Source: Limisphaerales bacterium
GTDB lineage: Bacteria; Verrucomicrobiota; Verrucomicrobiia; Limisphaerales; UBA8199
Direction: 5' to 3'
Assembly (NCBI GenBank): GCA_025356925.1
Contig: JANXQE010000554.1
Coordinates: 1 to 6,419 of the forward strand
DNA: 6,419 nt
The notes beneath the pieces are model-generated. The model saw only the letters and a list, made by a program, of their open reading frames with translations. It was not told where the DNA came from and made no database searches. The translations under genes and the position numbers were made by a program. Of the stretch, positions 1-5,045 are shown in pieces; the stretch's first letter is position 1; every line of letters starts with the position of its first letter.

Positions 1-432
1 GCACGGCAACAGGCCGCTCAGGAGGCTGCGCAGAAGATCCACGCGGATGCGGAAGCGTTCGTGGCCGATTGCGTAAGCACTCTTCGCGAGCAGACAGCCA
101 CGCTCTGCCAGGAAATGTTGGAATCCATCAATACGTCTGAGACTGGCGTTCATCAAAAGACCCTGAATCGTTTGGTGAAATTCATTGAGCAGTTCAAATC
201 GATGAATTTTGTCGATGACACGGAGATGAATCAGCAGCTTGAAACGGTGCGTAAGGAACTACTCACCAAAACGGCAGAGGAATACCGGGACAGCACCAAG
301 GCCCGGAACCAGTTGGTAACCGGCCTGTCGCAGTTGCGGGACACAGCCAAGCGCCTGGCCACGCAAGATGCGGTAGAATTGGTGCAACGGTTTGGTGAAA
401 TGGGCCGCAGGAAGTTTCATCTGGCAGCGTAA
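1..432 (+). CDS. C-terminal part of a coiled-coil protein of unknown function (5' end outside window)
   Basis: The reading frame is open from base 1 to the TAA at 430-432, so 143 residues are visible and the start lies upstream. A GTG at base 61 could act as a start, but the 20 codons before it (Ala/Gln/Glu-rich, helical) continue the same protein, so a partial gene is the better call. The visible part is almost wholly helical and charged, with long amphipathic stretches and no Pro-rich or membrane segment, consistent with a coiled coil. It ends in a compact motif, FGEMGRRKFHLAA, preceded by AEEYRDSTKARNQL. I do not recognise a named family. It lies on the same strand as the DUF1257 run that resumes at 1392, from which it is separated by an oppositely oriented gene. 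A structural or DNA/chromosome-associated role is possible but not shown by the sequence. Confidence 0.75.
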   Translation, partial: ARQQAAQEAAQKIHADAEAFVADCVSTLREQTATLCQEMLESINTSETGVHQKTLNRLVKFIEQFKSMNFVDDTEMNQQLETVRKELLTKTAEEYRDSTKARNQLVTGLSQLRDTAKRLATQDAVELVQRFGEMGRRKFHLAA

Positions 433-459
433 CCCTAATATCTAAATGCGGAAGAATGC

Positions 460-491
460 GGCCGTGTCAGGCGTGACCGTCTGGCACGGCC
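460..491. terminator. Strong hairpin between convergent genes, likely bidirectional terminator
   Basis: Arms GGCCGTGTCAGGCG (460-473) and CGTCTGGCACGGCC (478-491) pair over 14 positions, two of them G-U wobbles on the plus strand, around a four-base TGAC loop. The hairpin sits 28 bases after the stop of the plus-strand coiled-coil gene and 26 bases beyond the stop of the minus-strand HEPN-like gene, where a shared terminator would be expected. Neither side has a clear T tract, so intrinsic termination is inferred from stem strength and position. It could instead be a processing or 3'-protection structure. Confidence 0.55.
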
Positions 492-516
492 TGCATCACA
501 CGTCAGACGCACTTGT

Positions 517-1299
517 CTATTTTCCCCTTCGATTCTTGCCTTTTCTGGAAGCGGTGCCAGGTGCCATTTCTATTGTTCTTACGGAGATGTCTTCAAAGTT
601 CCCAAGGCTTCGGAGGTCGTAATTCCAAAGTTCCTTTGCATCGTGAAAAGCCATGATCCACGACTTGATGTCGCCATTTATCAGCTTGGCACCCGCGTCT
701 GGAGAGAAGCAGCATACGTCGAATACAACCCAAGCAACAAACCTCAGAATGTCACCAATCATGGCCGCGGCCTGCTCCACCTCTAGAAAGTCGAAGGCCA
801 TGGGATACTCCCTGCCGCCTGCCAGTCTGCACTGTGCTTTTTCGGGGTCTGAATTGATCTGCACGCGGAGGTTCTTGGGGTGGACGAAATCATTGCGGCA
901 TTTGATTACCTGCTTCGCTCCTGCGTAACGATGATCACCTCGATCAATCGTTTTGCCCTGGGTCAAAGCGAAGACTTCAAATTTATTAAGCGTGCTGACG
1001 CGGTCGATTTCCTCGGTCAGTGAGGAAGAGAGCTTACCTGAATTGGCAAGGATCGCGGAGGCGCTGTTCTCGAATGCATTACACGCAGTCAGGAATGCAT
1101 ATCGCGCAAATAACCCCGCTTCACTGAGTAGCTCAGCAGGCCCACAAGTATCGTCTCCCTCGCTCTGCTTGCGAAGCGCCTCCCTTTTGAGACTTTGAGA
1201 GCGCACCATGGCGAAGATCGCCTCGCCCATGATGCCGCAAAAAAAGTGCGCCTGCACGCTGAAGCCTGGCCTCCTACCCTGTTCAACGGTGTTGTGCAT
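517..1299 (-). CDS. HEPN-like protein, unknown target
   Basis: The frame runs from an ATG at 1299 to a TAG at 517-519 and gives 260 residues. A TTG at 1353 would add 18 residues, but the ATG is preceded by GAGG about 11 bases upstream and begins a more natural N-terminus (MHNTVEQGRR). The protein is mainly helical. Residues 135-140 read RNDFVH, followed by PK, which matches the Rx4-6H signature of HEPN domains with the usual polar residue after the Arg. A helix at about 65-85 (LFARYAFLTACNAFENSA) is the type that packs against this motif. HEPN domains are often RNases in toxin-antitoxin, abortive-infection or CRISPR systems, but some are non-catalytic. The C-terminus is very basic (RKGKNRRGK). 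No nucleotidyltransferase antitoxin or other partner lies beside it. The gene opposes its neighbours and looks like cargo. The HEPN call rests on one motif plus helical context. Confidence 0.6.
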   Translation of the reverse strand: MHNTVEQGRRPGFSVQAHFFCGIMGEAIFAMVRSQSLKREALRKQSEGDDTCGPAELLSEAGLFARYAFLTACNAFENSASAILANSGKLSSSLTEEIDRVSTLNKFEVFALTQGKTIDRGDHRYAGAKQVIKCRNDFVHPKNLRVQINSDPEKAQCRLAGGREYPMAFDFLEVEQAAAMIGDILRFVAWVVFDVCCFSPDAGAKLINGDIKSWIMAFHDAKELWNYDLRSLGNFEDISVRTIEMAPGTASRKGKNRRGK

Positions 1300-1391
1300 A
1301 GTCAACTGAACCTCACGACATCCGGATAAATTGTTCCGCAAGTGTCCGTCCAATCCTGAGCCCTAACCGCCAAATCACAATTCAAAAGAGA

Positions 1392-1769
1392 ATGAGTCAC
1401 TTCACCACCATCAAAACACAAATCAAAGACATCGAGGCCCTGCGCTCGGCCTGCCAGGAAATGGGTTTATCCCTCCTGCAGAACGCCGAAGCTCGGGGCT
1501 ATTACGAAAACAAAACAAAGGGCGACTACGTCATCCGGCTCCAAGGCCCATACGATATCGCCCTCAACAAACAACCGGACGGCTCGTTCGGCCTCACGTC
1601 CGACCTTTGGAACGGTCACGTTGAACAGGAGGTCGGTCCCGGCTACGGAAAGCTCCTGCAGGTTTACGCCGTGCACAAGGCCATGCGGGAGGCACGTAAA
1701 AGGGGGCATCTGGTCACCCGGTCGGCCCATCCAAACGGCGCCATCAAACTCAGCATCTCCGTCCCATGA
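1392..1769 (+). CDS. DUF1257 (Ycf35-like) protein
   Basis: A 125-residue protein starting MSHFTTIKTQIKDIEAL and containing GDYVIRLQGPYDIALN (about 44-59), FGLTSDLWNGHVEQEVG (66-82) and LLQVYAVHKAMREARKRG (88-105). These are the hallmarks of the DUF1257 family, which includes the plastid/cyanobacterial Ycf35 protein. The length is typical and the protein looks complete. The biochemical role of the family is unknown. In many bacteria it is encoded with a DUF2997 protein and a MoxR-like AAA ATPase. Here the DUF2997 gene follows with a 4-base ATGA overlap, so the two are probably translationally coupled, but no ATPase is present in the window. No convincing Shine-Dalgarno is seen: AAGAG ends one base before the ATG. 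The 92-base gap upstream, shared with the divergent HEPN-like gene, should hold the promoter. Confidence 0.9.
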   Translation: MSHFTTIKTQIKDIEALRSACQEMGLSLLQNAEARGYYENKTKGDYVIRLQGPYDIALNKQPDGSFGLTSDLWNGHVEQEVGPGYGKLLQVYAVHKAMREARKRGHLVTRSAHPNGAIKLSISVP

Positions 1770-1960
1770 AAAAAGCCATTGAAATCATCGTTTCGTCAAA
1801 CGGGGAAATTCAAATCGACGCAGTCGGATTCAAAGGCGCCGATTGCGAACGGGCAACGCGCTTTCTGGAAGAGGCCCTTGGCAGCGTCAGCAACCGGGTG
1901 AAGAAGCCCGAGTATCACGCATCCACCAGCACTCGAAACCACCAGAAACTGGGAACATGA
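1766..1960 (+). CDS. DUF2997 protein
   Basis: A 64-residue protein, MKKAIEIIVSSNGEIQIDAV followed by GFKGADCERATRFLEEALG, then a short polar tail containing EYHAS. This is the DUF2997 pattern: a short beta-hairpin (IEIIVSSNGEIQIDAVGF) followed by an amphipathic helix with Cys/Ala. It is the usual partner of DUF1257. It overlaps the DUF1257 stop and the next gene's start, each by four bases (ATGA), so it is the middle of a translationally coupled trio. The last dozen residues (TSTRNHQKLGT) are not typical of the core and may be variable. Function is unknown. The strict pairing with DUF1257 suggests that they act together, which is an inference from gene order rather than biochemistry. Confidence 0.85.
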   Translation: MKKAIEIIVSSNGEIQIDAVGFKGADCERATRFLEEALGSVSNRVKKPEYHASTSTRNHQKLGT

Positions 1961-2370
1961 AAACGAGCAGAAACCCACCTGAGATCCTGCATCGTGGCAG
2001 CCTGATGACCTACCAGGACGATGGAAGCAAGCGGTGCTTCGGCTACCTGTTCGATTTCCCCGGCCACGGGGTATTTGAACCGACGTTCGGCAAGCTGGAT
2101 GTGTCGGCCGAGGAAGCAAAAATCCACAATCAATCGCTGAGTCGGGCTGAAATTGAAGGTCTGGATCAGAACTGCACCGTGGGCCTCGGTGGCATGTTCT
2201 ACACCAGAAAGGCAGAAGGCCGCACAATCGTGGCAACATGGTTGGGCGAGGAGGTCAGCCGGGAGGTTCGAGTCCGAGGCACCGTGCTGACGTTCACACG
2301 CAAAGGCATGCGCTTCCGCGGTCGAGTGCGCCGCGAGGAAGATTGCTTCTTCTTCAAACGCATCGAATGA
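1957..2370 (+). CDS. Conserved-looking hypothetical protein, beta-rich, 137 aa
   Basis: I chose the ATG at 1957 because it overlaps the DUF2997 stop as ATGA, like the preceding pair. The frame extends upstream to 1843 without being needed there. The 137 residues have few hydrophobic runs and many Gly and aromatic residues. Notable parts are GYLFDFPGHGVFEPTFGKLD (29-48), HNQSLSRAEIEGLDQNCTVG (57-76), GGMFYTR (78-84) and a basic beta-rich C-terminal half (about 88-137) ending FFFKRIE. No catalytic motif, signal peptide or membrane segment is visible. I do not recognise a named family. Its position in the coupled DUF1257-DUF2997 run, 63 bases before the RadC gene, suggests co-expression with them. 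Confidence 0.75.
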   Translation: MKTSRNPPEILHRGSLMTYQDDGSKRCFGYLFDFPGHGVFEPTFGKLDVSAEEAKIHNQSLSRAEIEGLDQNCTVGLGGMFYTRKAEGRTIVATWLGEEVSREVRVRGTVLTFTRKGMRFRGRVRREEDCFFFKRIE

Positions 2371-2433
2371 CATAAATGGCCTCCGCTCCACCAAGTCTTA
2401 AATCTCCAGAAAGGAATCGTCCCCATTAAAGTC

Positions 2434-2964
2434 ATGAACCAAAATTTATTGCCGGGCCTGCCGCCAGAGCGCCGCAAGGCCAGTTCCGTCTTCAACCCCA
2501 AGGAATTCAAAGTCCAGTGCCTTCGTGAATGCCCGACACCAGTCGAAATGCAACTGTGCGACACGCCGGACAAGGCGGTCGCCTACTGGCGATCGCATGT
2601 CGTGAACCACCCGTATTTCAACCCTGACGTCGAAACCATGGTCGTGATCCTCGTCAATACCCGACGCCGCATTATCGGCCATCACCTAGTCGCCACGGGC
2701 ACGCTGGATACCCTTCTCGTGCATCCCCGCGAGGTTTTTAGAGCCGCAGTCATAATCGCAAGTGCCGCCCTCATCCTGGCGCATTCACATCCCTCAGGGG
2801 ATCCTACGCCTAGTGAGGCCGACATCAAGGTCACCCGGGACCTGATCCGCGCCGGGCAGTTAATCAAAATCGAAGTGCTCGACCACGTCGTGATTGGCGA
2901 AGCCTCGCCAGAACGGGTAAGGGATTATGTCTCGTTGCGCGAAGCTGGGTATTTTTATACCTGA
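2434..2964 (+). CDS. radC: RadC-like JAB (JAMM) domain protein
   Basis: A 176-residue protein whose second half is a RadC-type JAB/MPN domain. The JAMM metal-binding signature is intact: His117-Ser-His119-Pro-Ser-Gly, then Ser127-x2-Asp130 (HSHPSGDPTPSEAD). Glu67, before the first core strand (MVVILVN), is a candidate for the upstream acidic residue. The segment VLDHVVIG (148-155) and the terminal SLREAGYFY are also standard. The N-terminal helix-hairpin-helix part of chromosomal RadC is missing, so this is the short form common on plasmids, ICEs and phages, where its function is not settled. An AAGGAA lies 17 bases before the ATG, which is far. An in-frame ATT at 2425 would be better spaced, but ATT starts are rare, so I kept ATG. 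The first 45 residues match nothing I know. The gene symbol denotes family only. Confidence 0.9.
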   Translation: MNQNLLPGLPPERRKASSVFNPKEFKVQCLRECPTPVEMQLCDTPDKAVAYWRSHVVNHPYFNPDVETMVVILVNTRRRIIGHHLVATGTLDTLLVHPREVFRAAVIIASAALILAHSHPSGDPTPSEADIKVTRDLIRAGQLIKIEVLDHVVIGEASPERVRDYVSLREAGYFYT

Positions 2965-3027
2965 GGGGGAGTCCCGGGGCCAGATACCCCCGAATTACCA
3001 GCAAGAAATCGTCAACAAAATCAAACT

Positions 3028-3201
3028 ATGGAAAAGAAAACGAAAACCATCGAATTGCAAAAATAGAAAGACACCAAGAACACGGTCAAATTTGCCGAGG
3101 TTCAAACCGCAGGAGAACCCCAGGTCGTGGGCACCCTATACGTGCAGAAATGGTTCGCCGGCGATGCCACGAGTCTCAAGGTCACCATCGAAGTGCAGTA
3201 A
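3028..3201 (+). pseudogene. Small hypothetical gene interrupted by an in-frame amber stop
   Basis: From the ATG at 3028 the frame reads MEKKTKTIELQK, meets TAG at 3064-3066, and then continues for 44 sense codons to a TAA at 3199-3201. The continuation reads KDTKNTVKFAEV, then QTAGEPQVVGTLYVQKWFAG, then DATSLKVTIEVQ. It has balanced composition and a regular alternation of strand-forming residues, as expected of a real small beta-rich protein. TAG is one substitution from AAG, GAG or CAG, any of which would fit the charged context LQK-x-KDTKN. The simplest reading is a recently disabled gene of 57 codons. Readthrough, or restart at a GTG inside the second half, are alternatives. It lies 63 bases after the RadC gene on the same strand, and a hairpin follows its stop. 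Family and function are not recognised. Confidence 0.6.
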
Positions 3202-3222
3202 GCCGATCTCGGACAAAGCGGG

Positions 3223-3248
3223 GGAGGTGGGCACCAGCGCCCACCTCC
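3223..3248. terminator. Perfect 10-bp hairpin between convergent genes
   Basis: GGAGGTGGGC (3223-3232) and GCCCACCTCC (3239-3248) are perfect inverted complements around the loop ACCAGC. A G-T pair at 3222/3249 could extend the stem. It lies 21 bases after the stop of the amber-interrupted small gene and 15 bases beyond the stop of the ParB-like gene on the other strand, so it is placed to end transcription from both sides. No T tract follows on either strand, so the terminator call rests on stem stability and location. Confidence 0.55.
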
Positions 3249-3263
3249 TAGTTGCGCTTTACA

Positions 3264-4157
3264 TCATTCCTTCAGCAACTCCAGCACGATGTTCCTGACC
3301 CTGGGAAGGTCCGCCGCCGCCCACTGCTCCATCCACTGGCGGAAGGCGGTCCGAACGCGATCCGGAAGAGTATCGGCCTTGCTGGCGGACGGCCGTGTTG
3401 ATGTCGTCGATGGCGATGTAGTCGCGGCTGACGCCGATTCGGTCGCCTTTCCAGCCGTAGCCTTATTTGCCCGGGGCTTGCGCTTGGTCCTATAAGCCTT
3501 CTTGTCCTGGCCTCTGCGCACAGCAGGCAGTTTCAGTTTACAACTGGTTGTTAACTGATTTTGGATCTTAGCGACATACTGCTGGCTGCAGCCAACCTGT
3601 TCTGCGATCTGCTGTTGAGTTTTTTCAGGGAACTTGTTGAACGCCAGCTCGATAGCTCGCTGCTTGTCGGCGGTAGTGCGTTGCAGCCCGTTCCTGCGAT
3701 TGGCCGCAAGGGCGAACCACAGGCCGCGGTCAGCAGCTCCAGGATGAACGTTACACGCAAAGACCGAGAGGTTGGCTCGCTTGGCAGCCAGAACACGGTG
3801 GAATCCATCAGCCAGATAGTATCCCTTCCCATCGAAGAACACGTCCGCAGGCGGGAATTTGTCGCCTGCAAGCATTCGTTCCGAATATTCGATGATCGTG
3901 CCTTCGTTGAGTGCAACGCGAATCTGCGTGCCGGCATCCATAACGATATCGGCTATTTTCAATTCGCGAAGGGCGGCGGGAGGCGCAGTGGCTGGCCCGG
4001 TTGTCTCCGTGGATGGCGGCGTGTTGGTTAGATACGTGTCTTGGGTTGCAGGCCAAACCGGCAGGGGCTGTGCAGTAGATGGAACCTCCTCGATTCGTTC
4101 GGCAGGCAGGTCTCCTGGCCTGTTGCTTGGGTTTGGGCTTTGTTGATCAGTGTTCAT
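3264..4157 (-). CDS. ParB N-terminal-domain protein with helix-turn-helix
   Basis: I chose the ATG at 4157 (297 residues, MNTDQQSPNPSNRPGD). The frame opens up to a TTG at 4259, but the extra stretch looks non-coding. No Shine-Dalgarno is seen at either position. Residues 1-60 are Pro/Thr-rich and probably disordered. Residues 64-137 form a ParB/sulfiredoxin-like fold with KGYYLADGFHRVLAAKRA, where DGFHR (117-121) replaces the GxRR/GERR box of partition ParBs. A segment ANRRNGLQRTTADKQRAIEL follows, then a helix-turn-helix at about 180-202 (TQQQIAEQVGCSQQYVAKI). A Lys/Ala/Ser/Thr-rich linker (about 216-262) leads to a helical tail (266-297). These proteins bind DNA and often occur alone on mobile elements as regulators. 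No ParA gene is seen, so true plasmid partitioning is unproven. A 24-base near-palindrome lies within the gene. Confidence 0.85.
   Translation of the reverse strand: MNTDQQSPNPSNRPGDLPAERIEEVPSTAQPLPVWPATQDTYLTNTPPSTETTGPATAPPAALRELKIADIVMDAGTQIRVALNEGTIIEYSERMLAGDKFPPADVFFDGKGYYLADGFHRVLAAKRANLSVFACNVHPGAADRGLWFALAANRRNGLQRTTADKQRAIELAFNKFPEKTQQQIAEQVGCSQQYVAKIQNQLTTSCKLKLPAVRRGQDKKAYRTKRKPRANKATAGKATESASAATTSPSTTSTRPSASKADTLPDRVRTAFRQWMEQWAAADLPRVRNIVLELLKE
3534..3557. repeat. 24-bp near-palindrome inside the ParB-like gene, candidate binding site
   Basis: Arms CAGTTTACAAC (3534-3544) and GTTGTTAACTG (3547-3557) are complementary at 10 of 11 positions around a TG centre. The site lies just past the region encoding the helix-turn-helix. 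Partition parS sites are short palindromes that can lie inside or next to parB genes, so an operator or parS-like role is possible. The sequence does not resemble the classic parS consensus, and no second full copy was found in the window. Confidence 0.3.
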
Positions 4158-4199
4158 AATGGTGTAAGGAGTTGACCTGACAAAACGCAAACACAGAGC

Positions 4200-4221
4200 G
4201 CCAGCGTTCTGGCAGGTTTTT
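4200..4221 (+). terminator. Small hairpin with T run in the leader of the ParB-like gene
   Basis: GCCAG (4200-4204) and CTGGC (4209-4213) enclose CGTT and are followed after AGG by TTTTT (4217-4221). In plus-strand orientation this resembles a minimal intrinsic terminator. It would stop transcripts antisense to the ParB-like gene or coming from the small-gene side of the intergene. On the minus strand the same bases form a hairpin about 43 bases upstream of the ParB start. The stem is only five pairs, so this could be chance. Confidence 0.25.
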
Positions 4222-4248
4222 AAGGAAAGGGGACCGGGCTTTACGGCT

Positions 4249-4521
4249 TTATGCCGCAAAGCGGTCCATGAACTCTTGTAAGACTATTGGGCCGCGTCGT
4301 TGCCCTGCCGCTGCCCGGATGGGCCGCGCCAACTGCGCTGCCCGGACTACCACGACATTGCCGCGAGCAACCGGCAAGTCCCGGCGAAGCCGGAGCTGTG
4401 GAAGCCTATCCGCACTCGCAAACGGGTGCGTTAAGAGGAAGGTAGCACCGTGCCGCTTCCCGACGATCTCATCATCAAGCCGACTTGACTCGCCTGATGT
4501 CGAAATTTCGATCGTAACCAT
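4249..4521 (-). CDS. Doubtful ORF upstream of the ParB-like gene, 90 aa
   Basis: From an ATG at 4521 the frame gives 90 residues ending at a TAA (4249-4251). A 105-residue version starting at 4566 is possible. GGGG lies four bases before the ATG at 4521. The product starts MVTIEISTSGESSRLDDEIV, is rich in Arg, and ends GPIVLQEFMDRFAA. I recognise no family. It shares strand with the ParB-like gene, 91 bases upstream of it, so it could be co-transcribed. Codons are aligned with a stop-free plus-strand stretch (4282-4431) that contains CRCPDGPRQLRC and PAKPELWKPIRTRKRVR, with higher third-position GC. The true coding strand is therefore uncertain, and the whole 4158-4587 interval may be a leader plus gene debris. 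Confidence 0.3.
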   Translation of the reverse strand: MVTIEISTSGESSRLDDEIVGKRHGATFLLTHPFASADRLPQLRLRRDLPVARGNVVVVRAAQLARPIRAAAGQRRGPIVLQEFMDRFAA

Positions 4522-4523
4522 GG

Positions 4524-4546
4524 TCCCCGACCAAAAGGTGCGGGGA
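4524..4546 (+). promoter_or_regulatory. Imperfect GC-rich hairpin upstream of the small-gene operon
   Basis: TCCCCGACC (4524-4532) pairs with GGTGCGGGGA (4537-4546) around AAAA, with one bulged base. It lies 41 bases before the ATG at 4588. A TAAGAT at 4574-4579 resembles a -10 element but sits only eight bases before the ATG and has no clear -35 partner. The hairpin may be a leader structure of the operon, or it may be part of the doubtful minus-strand ORF, which starts nearby. Confidence 0.2.
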
Positions 4547-4587
4547 GACACATAAGAGCCTATCACCTTTTTCTAAGATCACAAAAC

Positions 4588-4848
4588 ATGAAAGCACTTA
4601 TATCTGATTCGATAGAAATGACTCGCGGCGCATTGGCCGTTCGAATCAATTCTCAAGCAACTGACCGTGCGGCTCTCGAAGCCCATTACGGCCGGGTGTG
4701 GAGCGCCACCCAGTTGGCAGACGACTTCGAGGTGATTGGCTTCGCAGCTCCGTTCGTCGTCGTGCGACGGAAAACAGACAACCGACTGGGGTCCCTGCTG
4801 TTTCAGCACCATGCGCGTTACTACTTCGCGTTTCAGGAAGACAAATGA
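4588..4848 (+). CDS. Conserved-looking small hypothetical protein, 86 aa
   Basis: The 86-residue product begins MKALISDSIEMTRGALAVRI. Its best-formed part is the C-terminal half: YGRVWSATQLADDFEVIGF (34-52), APFVVVRRKTDNRLGSLLFQ (54-73) and HHARYYFAFQEDK (74-86). The pattern is a helix followed by a beta-meander with strands FVVVRR, GSLLFQH and YYFAF, as in a small compact alpha/beta domain. I believe similar small proteins occur in verrucomicrobial accessory regions, but I know no named function. No signal peptide or membrane segment is seen. It is the first of three genes joined by ATGA overlaps, so the trio is likely one operon and translationally coupled. There is no clear Shine-Dalgarno before the ATG. 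Confidence 0.75.
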   Translation: MKALISDSIEMTRGALAVRINSQATDRAALEAHYGRVWSATQLADDFEVIGFAAPFVVVRRKTDNRLGSLLFQHHARYYFAFQEDK

Positions 4849-5045
4849 AAACAATCACCATCCATCGGCTGGCGCTCCAATTCGATGCGGACCAAATCTC
4901 GCATGGCAACAGCGAGGAGCAAGCCAGGCAAGCTGTCGGTCGGATCAATGAAGTGTTGCAGCGCGAACCGTTAGGGTTGGGCGCTCAACTGATTGACACA
5001 GCAGACGAAATCGAGGTCGAGTCCAACGAGGAGGTTGAGCAATGA
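4845..5045 (+). CDS. Small hypothetical protein, 66 aa
   Basis: I set the start at the ATG at 4845, which overlaps the stop of the preceding gene as ATGA and has AGGA six bases upstream (4835-4838). The product of 66 residues reads MKTITIHRLALQFDADQISH followed by GNSEEQARQAVGRINEVLQR, and ends in an acidic tail (EIEVESNEEVEQ). The predicted layout is a short strand, then two amphipathic helices, then a disordered acidic end. The net charge is clearly negative, which could suit a partner-binding or antitoxin-like role, but no family is recognised and this is speculation. It overlaps the next gene by four bases and is the middle of the three-gene run. Confidence 0.7.
   Translation: MKTITIHRLALQFDADQISHGNSEEQARQAVGRINEVLQREPLGLGAQLIDTADEIEVESNEEVEQ
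5029..5034 (+). promoter_or_regulatory. Strong ribosome binding site for the 77-aa gene
   Basis: AGGAGG lies seven bases before the ATG at 5042 and inside the end of the preceding gene. It is the only full Shine-Dalgarno consensus noted before a gene in this window. It supports the start choice and suggests that this product is made at a higher rate than its neighbours. Confidence 0.7.

Noticed and set aside
1796..2239. Minus-strand 147-codon frame antisense to the DUF2997 and 137-aa genes
   Set aside because: It is Cys/Pro/Arg-rich with no family marks and lies opposite well-supported coupled genes, so it is an antisense shadow.
1915..2394. Minus-strand 159-codon frame overlapping the 137-aa gene
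   Set aside because: It looks protein-like in places, but the plus-strand gene has the ATGA coupling and a coherent product. Two genes on the same DNA are not supported.
2948..2961. Small palindrome GGTAT-TTTT-ATACC at the end of the RadC gene
   Set aside because: It arises from the codons for the conserved ending GYFYT, and the stem is short and AT-rich, so it was not called a terminator.
2965..2991. GGGGG/CCCCC inverted pair with an inner CCCGGG just after the RadC stop
   Set aside because: Only five outer pairs with poorly matching interior bases and no T tract. It could be chance in a short intergene.
3028..3201. Amber reassignment or selenocysteine/pyrrolysine-type recoding at 3064-3066
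   Set aside because: Pyrrolysine uses TAG but there is no methylamine methyltransferase context, and the HEPN-like gene ends normally at TAG. A nonsense mutation is simpler.
4268..4555. Plus-strand 95-codon frame with an ATG start
   Set aside because: The composition (many Cys, Arg, Ser) is typical of an out-of-frame reading of GC-rich DNA, and it competes with better frames in the same interval.
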